A stretch of 64,000 nt of DNA from contig NZ_AMQH01000005.1 of the NCBI RefSeq assembly GCF_000300195.1, positions 248,001-312,000 of the forward strand. Reading direction: 5' to 3'. Under the pieces are notes generated by a model that was not told the DNA's origin, did no database searches, and was given only the letters and a program-made list of their open reading frames with translations. The position numbers were made by a program, and so were the translations under genes. The stretch is from Clostridium tunisiense TJ (GTDB taxonomy: Bacteria > Bacillota > Clostridia > Clostridiales > Clostridiaceae). Shown one piece after another: positions 53,180 to 60,623 of this stretch (the stretch's first letter is position 1; each line of letters opens with the position of its first letter).

Positions 53180-54004
53180 TTAGATAGTTTTCTCTTCTTC
53201 CGATAAAACCTCATTCATACTTCCGGTTCTATAGCCCATAATATCTAAGGTCACATATTTAAAGCCAATTGATTTAAATTCTTTCCCTATTCTATCCATA
53301 AAGTCTAAGTCAAAAAACTTTTCTCTATCTTCTGGAGCAACTTCTATTCTTGCAATTTCATCATGGTGTCTAACTCTTAATTGTTTAAAACCTAAATCCA
53401 TTAGGAACTGTTCAGCTTTTTCAACCATACTTAGCTTTTCAACAGTAATTTCCTTTCCATAGGGAAATCTAGAGGAAAGACAAGCAAAGGCTGGTTTATT
53501 CCAAGTAGGTATGTTAAGGTCTTTTGAAAGCTGACGAATATCTGCTTTGGTGAGTTCTGCAAGTTTTAAAGGACTTATTACTCCTTGTTCCTTCGCCGCC
53601 TTCATACCTGGCCTAAAATCTCCAATGTCATCAAAGTTTGAACCATCAAAAACGTGTTTTAAATTGAGCTTGTTGGCTTCCTCCCTAACTTTTGAAAAAA
53701 GCTCAGTTTTGCAAAAGTAGCAACGATTTATTGGATTTTTTGAGAAACCTTCTATATCTAATTCCTCAGAGACTATTGTTATGTGCTTAGCACCAAACTG
53801 TTTAACATATTTTTTTGCTTCGTTATATTCTCTTTCAGGATAAGTTGAGGATCTAGCAGTAACAGCTATAATGCTATCACCGAGGATATCGTAAGCAACC
53901 TTTAGTAAGAAGGTGCTGTCCACTCCACCAGAAAATGCAACAGCACCACTTCCTGCCTCTTTTAATATTTCTTTTAGCCTTTCGAATTTTTGTTGTAGTT
54001 CCAT
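53180..54004 (-). CDS. larE: LarE, sulfur transferase for the nickel-pincer cofactor
   Basis: A 274-residue PP-loop enzyme. The ATP site is SGGVDS (25-30), followed by ARSSTYPEREYNEAKKYVKQ, NRCYFCKTELF with Cys95 and Cys98, FDGSNFDDIGDFRPG, and FACLSSRFPYG with Cys175. LarE adenylates pyridinium biscarboxylate mononucleotide and inserts sulfur. The L. plantarum enzyme sacrifices its single Cys176, which aligns with Cys175; other LarE proteins use three cysteines to hold an iron-sulfur cluster, and the three here fit that type. It converges on the ECF metal transporter. LarA, LarB and LarC are not in the window. Confidence 0.93.
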   Translation of the reverse strand: MELQQKFERLKEILKEAGSGAVAFSGGVDSTFLLKVAYDILGDSIIAVTARSSTYPEREYNEAKKYVKQFGAKHITIVSEELDIEGFSKNPINRCYFCKTELFSKVREEANKLNLKHVFDGSNFDDIGDFRPGMKAAKEQGVISPLKLAELTKADIRQLSKDLNIPTWNKPAFACLSSRFPYGKEITVEKLSMVEKAEQFLMDLGFKQLRVRHHDEIARIEVAPEDREKFFDLDFMDRIGKEFKSIGFKYVTLDIMGYRTGSMNEVLSEEEKTI

Positions 54005-54174
54005 AAGTTCCCCCTATATTTTTATTTTAAACGCCAAATCAAAGTTTTTATTCACATAGGCACACTAAACAACAGGTTAAAGTACTGAAATGTGAAAATT
54101 TATTGTTATAATTATACAAAAATCTTATGAATAATTTATGAATATAAAAAAAAGTGAACTAAAAAACAAAGTTA

Positions 54175-54209
54175 ATGTATTGAAATTAGACAAGTTCATT
54201 TCAATACAT
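54175..54209. promoter_or_regulatory. Perfect 12-bp inverted repeat between larE and the NADH oxidase gene
   Basis: ATGTATTGAAAT (54175-54186) and ATTTCAATACAT (54198-54209) flank 11 bases. It lies in the 340-base divergent region and has no T-run, so an operator or a leader hairpin is more likely than a terminator. The rest of 54005-54344 is AT-rich with nothing else recognised. Confidence 0.5.
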
Positions 54210-54344
54210 CTATAAATAATTATAAGTAGATAGGATAAAAATAAGCATGAAATATTTACAATTTAATATAATGACAAGTGAGGATAACTATGTTATAATA
54301 ATAACAAATATTAGATAATAATAATTATTAAAGGAGAGAATATT

Positions 54345-55673
54345 ATGAAGGTAGCTGTTATAGGATGTACACATGCTGGGACTGCAGCAATTTTAAATAC
54401 TGCTAATTTATATCCAGAGGCAGAAATTACAGTTTATGAGAGAAATGATAATATATCATTTTTATCTTGTGGAATAGCTCTTTATGTAGGAGGAGTTGTT
54501 AAAGATCCACAGGGACTTTTTTATTCATCACCAGATAAGTTAGCTGAATTAGGTGTTAAAACTAAAATGAGACATGATGTAATCAGCGTAGATACTTTAA
54601 CAAAAAAAGTAGTTGCTAAAAATTTAGATACAAATGAAGAGTTTGAAGATACTTTTGATAAAATTATTGTAACTACTGGTTCATGGCCTATAATTCCTAG
54701 AATTGAAGGTATAAATCTTGAAAATGTATTACTTTCTAAGAACTTTTATCACTCAAATACTATTATTGAAAAAGCAAAGGATGTAAAGAATATAGTAGTA
54801 GTTGGTGCTGGATATATAGGTGTAGAGTTAGTAGAAGCTTTTCAAATGAATGGAAAAAATGTTACCTTAATTGATAGCCTAGATAGAATTATGAGCAAGT
54901 ATTTAGATAAGGAATACACTGATGTAGCAGAGCAAGCATTTAAAGATCATGGCGTTAAGTTAGCTTTAGGAGAAACTGTTGAAAAATTTGAAGGAAAAGA
55001 TGGAAAGGTTACAAAGGTTATAACTAACAAGGGGGAATATGAAGCTGAACTTGTTATTCTTTGTATAGGATTCAGACCTAATACTGAACTTTTAAAGGGT
55101 CAAGTGGATATGCTTCCTAATGGAGCTATTATTGTGGATGAGTATATGAGAACTAGTAAAGAAGATGTTTTTGCAGCAGGAGATAGTTGTGCATTAAAAT
55201 ATAATCCTACTGGGAAAACTGAATATATCCCTCTAGCAACAAATGCAGTACGTATGGGAACCTTAGTTGCAAGAAACCTAGTAAAGCCTACAACAAAACA
55301 TTTAGGAACTCAAGGAACTTCAGGAATTAAAATATATGAATACAATATAGCTTCAACTGGGCTTACAGAAAGTTCTGCGAAAGCTAATGGAATAGATGCA
55401 GTATCAGTAATTGTTAAGGATAATTATAGACCAGAATTTATGCCAACTTATGAAATGGTTCAATTTAAAGTGGTATATGAAAAAGAAAGTAGAAAGATTT
55501 TAGGTGCACAAATTCTTTCTAAGGCAGATATGACTCAAATGGCTAACACAATGTCTGTAGTAATTCAAAATGAAATGACTATAGATGAACTTGGCTTTGT
55601 TGATTTCTTCTTCCAACCACATTTTAATAAACCATGGAGCATATTAAATATGGCAGGATTACAGGCAAAGTAA
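54345..55673 (+). CDS. nox: NADH oxidase / CoA-disulfide reductase family flavoenzyme
   Basis: A 442-residue FAD enzyme. The N-terminal FAD site is VIGCTHAGTAAILNTA with His10, the redox-active single Cys42 is in FLSCGIALYVGG, the NADH site is VVVGAGYIGVELVEAF and the second FAD motif is VFAAGDSCALKYNPTG. Length and residues fit water-forming NADH oxidases (Nox-2) and NADH peroxidase; CoA-disulfide reductase is an alternative. It would remove oxygen while regenerating NAD. AAAGGAGAG precedes the ATG. Monocistronic. Confidence 0.92.
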   Translation: MKVAVIGCTHAGTAAILNTANLYPEAEITVYERNDNISFLSCGIALYVGGVVKDPQGLFYSSPDKLAELGVKTKMRHDVISVDTLTKKVVAKNLDTNEEFEDTFDKIIVTTGSWPIIPRIEGINLENVLLSKNFYHSNTIIEKAKDVKNIVVVGAGYIGVELVEAFQMNGKNVTLIDSLDRIMSKYLDKEYTDVAEQAFKDHGVKLALGETVEKFEGKDGKVTKVITNKGEYEAELVILCIGFRPNTELLKGQVDMLPNGAIIVDEYMRTSKEDVFAAGDSCALKYNPTGKTEYIPLATNAVRMGTLVARNLVKPTTKHLGTQGTSGIKIYEYNIASTGLTESSAKANGIDAVSVIVKDNYRPEFMPTYEMVQFKVVYEKESRKILGAQILSKADMTQMANTMSVVIQNEMTIDELGFVDFFFQPHFNKPWSILNMAGLQAK

Positions 55674-55741
55674 GGAAATAATTCATTACGGGCACTATGA
55701 TATGGTAGTAATAGGTAAAAACTAGATATACTGCTAAATTA

Positions 55742-55783
55742 AAAGTAGGTTAGTCATTAACTAACCTACTTTAATTTTTTTAT
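55742..55783. terminator. Bidirectional terminator between nox and the SASP-like gene
   Basis: AAAGTAGGTTAGT pairs perfectly with ACTAACCTACTTT and runs into AATTTTTTTATT; the T-run overlaps the end of the convergent gene. Confidence 0.9.
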
Positions 55784-56232
55784 TCCATACTGTTTTGACT
55801 TTCGGAATTTTTCTTTTGGCCCATACCAAACATGCTATACATTTCTTGGTATGTTGGGTCAGTTTTTCTTGACTCAGCATTTTTTCTCCTGACTTCTTGC
55901 AAATAAGCTTCATCAGAAGAACTTGTAAAATTATTTGTTCCGCTAGTACTTGTCATTGATCCACTAGAATAATTTGAACTTCCATTTGTATAGTTTGTGC
56001 TTTGATTATAGCTATTTAAAGAGTTGCTAGAGTAATTACCGGAGCTACCATTTGATCTGGATTGTGCATTTTGGCTTCTTACCTCATTTAAATAGGATTG
56101 ATTGCTTGAATTGCTAAAGTTATTTAATTCTGAGCTACTTGTCATGGAGCTGTTTGAATAATTAGAACCACTACTATTTGATTTTGATTGTGCATTTTGT
56201 TTTTTTACCTCATTTAAATAGTTATTGTTCAT
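55780..56232 (-). CDS. Gamma-type SASP-like repeat protein
   Basis: A 150-residue low-complexity protein dominated by Ser, Asn, Gly, Tyr and Gln. A 12-residue motif recurs three times: YLNEVKKQNAQS (5-16), YLNEVRSQNAQS (47-58) and YLQEVRRKNAES (110-121), with Ser/Asn linkers containing SSMTSSS and GSMTSTS. The motif and layout recall the NAQQVRKQNQQS repeats of Bacillus gamma-type small acid-soluble spore proteins, which serve as amino acid stores. Clear sequence identity is limited to that motif. ATG at 56232 follows AAGGGAGAG; an in-frame TTG at 56250 overlaps that site. Confidence 0.65.
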   Translation of the reverse strand: MNNNYLNEVKKQNAQSKSNSSGSNYSNSSMTSSSELNNFSNSSNQSYLNEVRSQNAQSRSNGSSGNYSSNSLNSYNQSTNYTNGSSNYSSGSMTSTSGTNNFTSSSDEAYLQEVRRKNAESRKTDPTYQEMYSMFGMGQKKNSESQNSME

Positions 56233-56811
56233 TAAAATCTCTCCCTTCAAATTTTAATTATTTTTCATAGACTTCCTATAATTTATAAAGATTACATTAA
56301 CTTCTCGAATATTATAAATTATAAGTGATAATATTAACTTTTATTAGCTTTACTTAATAGTAAGAAGGCTAACTTATTCAAGTTTAAAATTGAATAGTCA
56401 ATATTACTGCTACAATTAATAGTCTTTCCTAAGGAGGCTTTAATATTAGAGAACAAAATGTCAATGTTGGCTCCACCTGGTTAACTATGATTGATTTACA
56501 ATTATAATTCTTAAAAAAATCCACATAAAAGTTGCTCATTACAATTTTTATAGAATACAAGCACAAATTTTCAGTATTTCGTTATAATTAAATGACCAAA
56601 ATATAATTATTAAACCTAGTATTATATATTAATAAAATTTATGATTACTTTTAAGAATTATGGACTTATTACAATAATTTTCAATTAATATGATTATTAA
56701 ATTGTAGAAAATTAAAAATCACTATGATATGTTTAAAACTCATAGTGATTTTAGTAATTTAAAATTCTAGTAGAAAAATCTTACTAAGAAGTATTTACTA
56801 ATGTTTAAAGG
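56233..56811. other. Long AT-rich intergenic region
   Basis: No convincing gene. A minus-strand frame at 56429-56539 (36 residues, start MSNFYVDFFKNYN) lacks a ribosome binding site. An AAGGAGG at 56430-56436 on the plus strand is followed only by an ATT-initiated 20-codon frame. Both may be chance or relics. The terminator of the cupin gene is at the right end. Confidence 0.5.
56715..56752 (-). terminator. Terminator of the cupin gene (minus strand)
   Basis: AAAATCACTATGA pairs with TCATAGTGATTTT (13 bp) around a 12-base loop; on the minus strand the tail is TTTTTAATTTTC. It lies about 60 bases beyond the stop codon. Confidence 0.82.
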
Positions 56812-57156
56812 TTAGAATTCCTTAGAATAAATTTGTGAAGGATTAGGAGTTAGAACTACGAAACAGCTCATATTTTCTTTACCTGTGTTTGCAATACTAA
56901 ACATTTCTATACCATCACAGTGAAAAACATCTCCAGTAGCAACTACGGTTTTATTACCGTCTGTAACTACTTCACCTTGATCTCCAGCTACTATATAAAT
57001 TATCATATCGCTATTCTCATGGTTATGAGGAGGAACACTTTGACCTGGTTTTAAGTTAAGCATAAAGTTTAAAACTTTGCCTGTATTGAAAAGCATTCTC
57101 TTTGAAATTGTACTTTCATTAAAGACTATTTTATCAGATATTTTTTCTAATTTCAT
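56812..57156 (-). CDS. Small single-domain cupin
   Basis: A 114-residue cupin. Motif 1 is LKPGQSVPPHNHENSDMIIY with the His pair and Glu of the metal site, and motif 2 is VATGDVFHCDGIEMFSIAN, which keeps one His and a nearby Asp. Such small cupins can be metal-dependent enzymes or ligand sensors. AGGAG precedes the ATG at 57156; the in-frame GTG at 57165 overlaps that site. It stands alone, so no pathway is suggested. Confidence 0.85.
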   Translation of the reverse strand: MKLEKISDKIVFNESTISKRMLFNTGKVLNFMLNLKPGQSVPPHNHENSDMIIYIVAGDQGEVVTDGNKTVVATGDVFHCDGIEMFSIANTGKENMSCFVVLTPNPSQIYSKEF

Positions 57157-57647
57157 ATTTATCACTCCTATTTTTTTATTATTAATTTAATTTCTAGACT
57201 TAAGTTGATTTTCATTGGATACATAAACTATATTGAGATTTGATGTACCTTTCTTTTAACCTTAGTATAATCAACTTCATATGGAAAATATGTGATTGAA
57301 ATCAAAAAATTATAAACTTTTCTATAAAATGTGGATAATTTACATTATTTAAAATTGCATTATTGATAATCAGGGGGAATTACTAAGATTAAAGCAACTT
57401 GTCCTATATAAAGAAACTATAATAGGAGATCAATTGATTATATTGGCTAGAATACCCTTTAAATCATTATAAAATTAGTTGAAAGTAATTTTTAATATGT
57501 AGAAGGTAAAATATAACTAAGGACTTATATAATTTCTTTATTAGAGTTGATATACTAAATTTTAAGTGAAATTATAAAATAAGCAAAAATTAATGAATAA
57601 ATTATATAAAAATGTCTAAAATAATAAGTTAATGCAAAAAATTCCTC
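57157..57647. other. AT-rich intergenic region before the purine riboswitch promoter
   Basis: About 490 bases between the divergent cupin and NCS2 permease genes with no recognisable gene, repeat or RNA. Confidence 0.5.
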
Positions 57648-57676
57648 TTGAACAATAGTTATTATGTTGTTATAAT
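57648..57676 (+). promoter_or_regulatory. Sigma-A promoter of the purine riboswitch transcript
   Basis: TTGAAC (57648-57653) and TATAAT (57671-57676) are separated by exactly 17 bases. The start would be near 57683, about ten bases before the aptamer. Confidence 0.85.
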
Positions 57677-57692
57677 AGCTATAAATTAAATA

Positions 57693-57767
57693 GCCATCCA
57701 TATAGGTCTGACAATAGGGGTCAGGCGTTTCTACAAAGAGGCCGTAAACTTCTTAGCTATGGGTGAA
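57693..57767 (+). promoter_or_regulatory. Purine riboswitch aptamer with variant core
   Basis: P1 pairs CATCCATA (57695-57702) with TATGGGTG (57758-57765). P2 is TCTGAC/GTCAGG with loop AATAGGG, the J2/3 segment GTTTCTAC is conserved, P3 is AAGAGG/CTTCTT with loop CCGTAAA, and J3/1 reads AGCTAT. The C that pairs with guanine-type ligands (57757) is present, but the base before it is G where guanine and adenine switches have A, and the P2 loop differs from the usual GATATGG. Ligand is guanine, hypoxanthine or a related purine; the altered core makes this uncertain. Confidence 0.88.
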
Positions 57768-57862
57768 TCCAAGTTCTATTCTTAAAGTTTTTGATTTCAA
57801 ACTTTTTTGGATTTAGATCTACCATTGGATTTACTCATAATCCGATGGTAGTTTTTTTTATT
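57760..57862 (+). terminator. Expression platform: antiterminator and terminator
   Basis: The terminator stem CTACCATTGGATT (57819-57831) pairs with AATCCGATGGTAG (57839-57851) and ends in eight Ts. The alternative antiterminator pairs ATGGGTGAATCCAA (from 57759, including the 3' strand of P1) with TTGGATTTACTCAT (57825-57838), 14 bp with two G-T pairs. Ligand binding should hold P1, release the terminator and switch the permease off. Confidence 0.88.
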
Positions 57863-57880
57863 TTCAAAGGAGGAATAGAT

Positions 57881-59308
57881 ATGCAAATTACTAGCAAAGT
57901 ACAAGATAAAAAAGATGGATTATTAGAAAAACTTTTTCATTTAACTAAGTATGGAACTAGTGCTAAAACTGAGGTTCTTGCAGGTTTGACTACCTTTATA
58001 ACCTTAGGTTATGCACTTTTAGTTATACCAAATGTCTTAAAGGCTTCAGGAATGAATTCACAAGGAGCTCTTGGAGATGCCGCAAATGCACTTACAATTT
58101 TAAATGACCCTGTAGTAGGTTCTATATTTACTGCAACTTGTGTGTTATTTTTAATTTCAACTTTATTTATGGGGTTATATGCTAACTTACCCTATGCTTT
58201 AGGACCAGGAATGGGACTTGTAGCTTTCTTTACCTATGGTGTATGTTTAACTATGGGATTTACTTGGCAAGAGGCAGCTGCTGCAGTATTTATTTCAGGA
58301 ATAGTATTTATTATTTGTACGGTAACTTCTCTTAGACAATTAATAGTGGATGCACTTCCAGAGAATATAAAGATTGCTATCACTTCAGGTATAGGACTAT
58401 TTATAGCTCTTATCGGGCTGAAAAGTGGTGGTATAGTTGTGGCTAACCCAGGGACCCTAGTGTCTTTTGGAAGTTTCACAAATCCTAGTACTTTATTAAC
58501 TATTATAGGAATTTTAGTAACCGGTATTCTTATGGCAAGAGGAACTAAGGGCGCTATGCTTATAGGGATTGTTGTAACAACTATAATTGGAATTCCCATG
58601 GGGATAACAAATATTCAGGGAGTACAACTATTTTCAATGCCACCATCAATGATGCCAACCTTTGGTAAAATGGACTTTATTGGTCTTTTAACTCACAATG
58701 GCACAGGAATTATTGCAGCAATAACATCAGTTATAATGGTTATTTTAACTTTTTCATTAGTGGACATGTTTGACACTATAGGAACTCTTGTTGGAACAGC
58801 TCAAAAAGGTGATTTGTATGATGAAGAAGGAAAGCCAAGAGGAATGAACAGAGCACTTTTAGTGGATTCTATTTCAACTACAATTGGTGCATTATTTGGT
58901 CTTCCAACAGTTTCAACTTATCTTGAGTCTACATCAGGAATTGCAGAAGGTGGAAAAACTGGATTAACAGCAGTGGTAACAGCTGTACTATGTGGACTAA
59001 CTTTATTCTTTGCTGGTTTTGTAGGAATGGTTCCAGCTCAGGCTACAGCACCAGTACTAATAATTATTGGGTGTTTAATGCTAGAAACAATAAAAGAAGT
59101 TGACTTTTCTAGCTTTGATGAAGCATTGCCAGCTTTCTTTACTATAGCAATAATGCCATTTAGCTACTCTATAGCAAATGGAATAGCTTTTGGGATAATT
59201 AGCTACCCTATATTAAAAATTGCTGTAGGAAAAGGAAAAAAAGTTCATCCATTAATGTATATACTAGCAGCATTATTTATTTTAAGATATATATTAATAC
59301 CTCAATAA
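57881..59308 (+). CDS. pbuG: NCS2 family purine permease (PbuG/AzgA type)
   Basis: A 475-residue membrane carrier. Motifs of the AzgA-like NCS2 branch are TEVLAGLTTFITLGYALLVI, the GPGMGLVAFFTYGV half-helix, GIGLFIALIGLKSGGIV, DMFDTIGTLVGTAQKGDLYD and GLPTVSTYLESTSGIAEGG. These carry guanine, hypoxanthine or adenine with protons, in line with the riboswitch upstream. AAAGGAGG precedes ATG 57881; an upstream in-frame TTG at 57791 lies inside the terminator and is rejected. Confidence 0.94.
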   Translation: MQITSKVQDKKDGLLEKLFHLTKYGTSAKTEVLAGLTTFITLGYALLVIPNVLKASGMNSQGALGDAANALTILNDPVVGSIFTATCVLFLISTLFMGLYANLPYALGPGMGLVAFFTYGVCLTMGFTWQEAAAAVFISGIVFIICTVTSLRQLIVDALPENIKIAITSGIGLFIALIGLKSGGIVVANPGTLVSFGSFTNPSTLLTIIGILVTGILMARGTKGAMLIGIVVTTIIGIPMGITNIQGVQLFSMPPSMMPTFGKMDFIGLLTHNGTGIIAAITSVIMVILTFSLVDMFDTIGTLVGTAQKGDLYDEEGKPRGMNRALLVDSISTTIGALFGLPTVSTYLESTSGIAEGGKTGLTAVVTAVLCGLTLFFAGFVGMVPAQATAPVLIIIGCLMLETIKEVDFSSFDEALPAFFTIAIMPFSYSIANGIAFGIISYPILKIAVGKGKKVHPLMYILAALFILRYILIPQ

Positions 59309-59318
59309 AAATAAATAG

Positions 59319-59387
59319 AACTTCCATCTTAAATTTGAATGTCATCTGCAAGGATTACAATTATATTAAGATGGAAGTTTTTTATTT
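59319..59387. terminator. Terminator after the purine permease gene
   Basis: AACTTCCATCTTAA pairs perfectly with TTAAGATGGAAGTT (14 bp) over a 33-base loop, followed by TTTTATTTA. It also serves as boundary toward the convergent msrA. Confidence 0.85.
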
Positions 59388-59478
59388 AGATAGATTTTAA
59401 ACTTTTCTCCAAAATTTCGTTTAGGAAGGAAAGTTTTAATTTTTATAGAAAATAAAAATTAAAAGTGGCTAAAAATAT

Positions 59479-60048
59479 TTATTCTTCATAGATAGAATAA
59501 TAATCTTCTCCCCAATATTGTTGTATAAACTCATCTCTTCCAGATATGGAACGATCTTTTTTATATTCTACAGGGCTCTTTTTATAAAAATCTTGATGGA
59601 ATTCCTCAGCATCATAGAATTTAGAAGCAGGTAATATTCTTGTTACTACAGCATCAGGGAATCTACCAGATTCATTTAACTCTTTTTTAGATTCTTCAGC
59701 TACAGTCTTTTGTTCCTCATTAGTGTAAAAAATAGCTGCTCTGTAAGAAGAACCCCTATCTTGGAATTGGCCCTCATCATCCATAGGATTGATTTGTCTC
59801 CAAAAGGCTTGTAATAGCTTTTCATAGCTTATAACTTTAGGGTCATAGGTTATTTTAATAACTTCGAAGTGTCCTGAAGTTTGAGATTTTACATCTTTGT
59901 AGGTTGGGTTTTCGAGGTGACCTCCCATGTATCCTGATTTCACTTCAATAATTCCATCTAGGATATCAAAGGGAGAAACCATGCACCAAAAGCATCCTCC
60001 TGCAAAAATCGCAGTGCTATAGGTTGTATTAATATTATCTAAGTTCAT
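59479..60048 (-). CDS. msrA: Peptide methionine-S-sulfoxide reductase MsrA
   Basis: A 189-residue enzyme with the catalytic motif GGCFWC (Cys19 nucleophile) near the N-terminus, then VKSGYMGGHLENPTYKDV, TSGHFEVIKITYDP, FWRQINPMDDEGQFQDRGSS and YDAEEFHQDFYKKSP. It reduces the S-epimer of methionine sulfoxide in oxidised proteins. No MsrB domain is attached. ATG at 60048 follows AAAGGAG; the in-frame GTG at 60057 overlaps that site. Confidence 0.96.
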   Translation of the reverse strand: MNLDNINTTYSTAIFAGGCFWCMVSPFDILDGIIEVKSGYMGGHLENPTYKDVKSQTSGHFEVIKITYDPKVISYEKLLQAFWRQINPMDDEGQFQDRGSSYRAAIFYTNEEQKTVAEESKKELNESGRFPDAVVTRILPASKFYDAEEFHQDFYKKSPVEYKKDRSISGRDEFIQQYWGEDYYSIYEE

Positions 60049-60149
60049 TGTAAACACTCCTTTGTAATAAATAGCATATATTAAATTTTATCTCATAATT
60101 TCAATTAAAGAAAGAATTTTAATTATGATTATAGTTTGCAAAAAAACAC

Positions 60150-60178
60150 TTGCATAATATTTTAAATCATGTTATATT
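60150..60178 (+). promoter_or_regulatory. Sigma-A promoter of the zinc-ribbon gene
   Basis: TTGCAT (60150-60155) and TATATT (60173-60178) with a 17-base spacer. The predicted leader of about 117 bases contains a GTAGC/GCTAC hairpin at its start and recalls long cold-shock-type leaders, which is only a resemblance. Confidence 0.7.
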
Positions 60179-60301
60179 AAGATAGTCAGGTAGCAAAAGC
60201 TACTTGTAGAGAGATTTAATTTGATAAGCAACATTTCCATTTTTCGGAACAATGTGAATCAGTTTTTAAATCTTAATACGAAGAAAAGGGGAAATGTTTA
60301 A

Positions 60302-60463
60302 ATGGCAGATAAAACTTTAACATGCAAAGATTGCGGAAAAGAATTCATATTCACTGAGGGAGAGCAAGCTTTCTACAAAGAAAAAGGATTCGAAAACGAG
60401 CCACAAAGATGTGCTGATTGCAGAAGAGCAAAGAAGCAACAAAACAACGGATTCAGAAGATAA
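60302..60463 (+). CDS. Small zinc-ribbon protein
   Basis: A 53-residue protein (start MADKTLTCKDCGKEF) with two CxxC pairs, CKDC near residue 8 and CADC near residue 40, and a basic tail RRAKKQQNNGFRR. This is the probable zinc-binding (zf-trcl type) family of very small clostridial proteins, which are often abundant; function unknown, nucleic-acid binding plausible. AAGGGG lies about ten bases before the ATG. It has its own promoter and terminator, so it is a compact independent gene. Confidence 0.9.
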   Translation: MADKTLTCKDCGKEFIFTEGEQAFYKEKGFENEPQRCADCRRAKKQQNNGFRR

Positions 60464-60483
60464 TATCATTTGAATTAACAACT

Positions 60484-60522
60484 CTGTAAGAAGAAATTCT
60501 TATAGGGTTTTTTTATTTTTAC
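60484..60522 (+). terminator. Terminator of the zinc-ribbon gene
   Basis: CTGTAAGAA pairs with TTCTTATAG (9 bp, one G-T) around a GAAA tetraloop and is followed by GGTTTTTTTATTTTT. Confidence 0.9.
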
Positions 60523-60623
60523 AAAAGTTATTGAATTAAAACAATAACTTTTTTTAGTTTAGTTTTTATAAAAATCTGCAACAATGGTATAATGTAAGGG
60601 ACAAAAAATTTGAGGTGGAATGA

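Noticed and set aside
56429-56539. Minus-strand 36-codon frame in the long intergenic region
   Set aside because: No ribosome binding site, no recognisable motif, and length expected by chance in AT-rich DNA.
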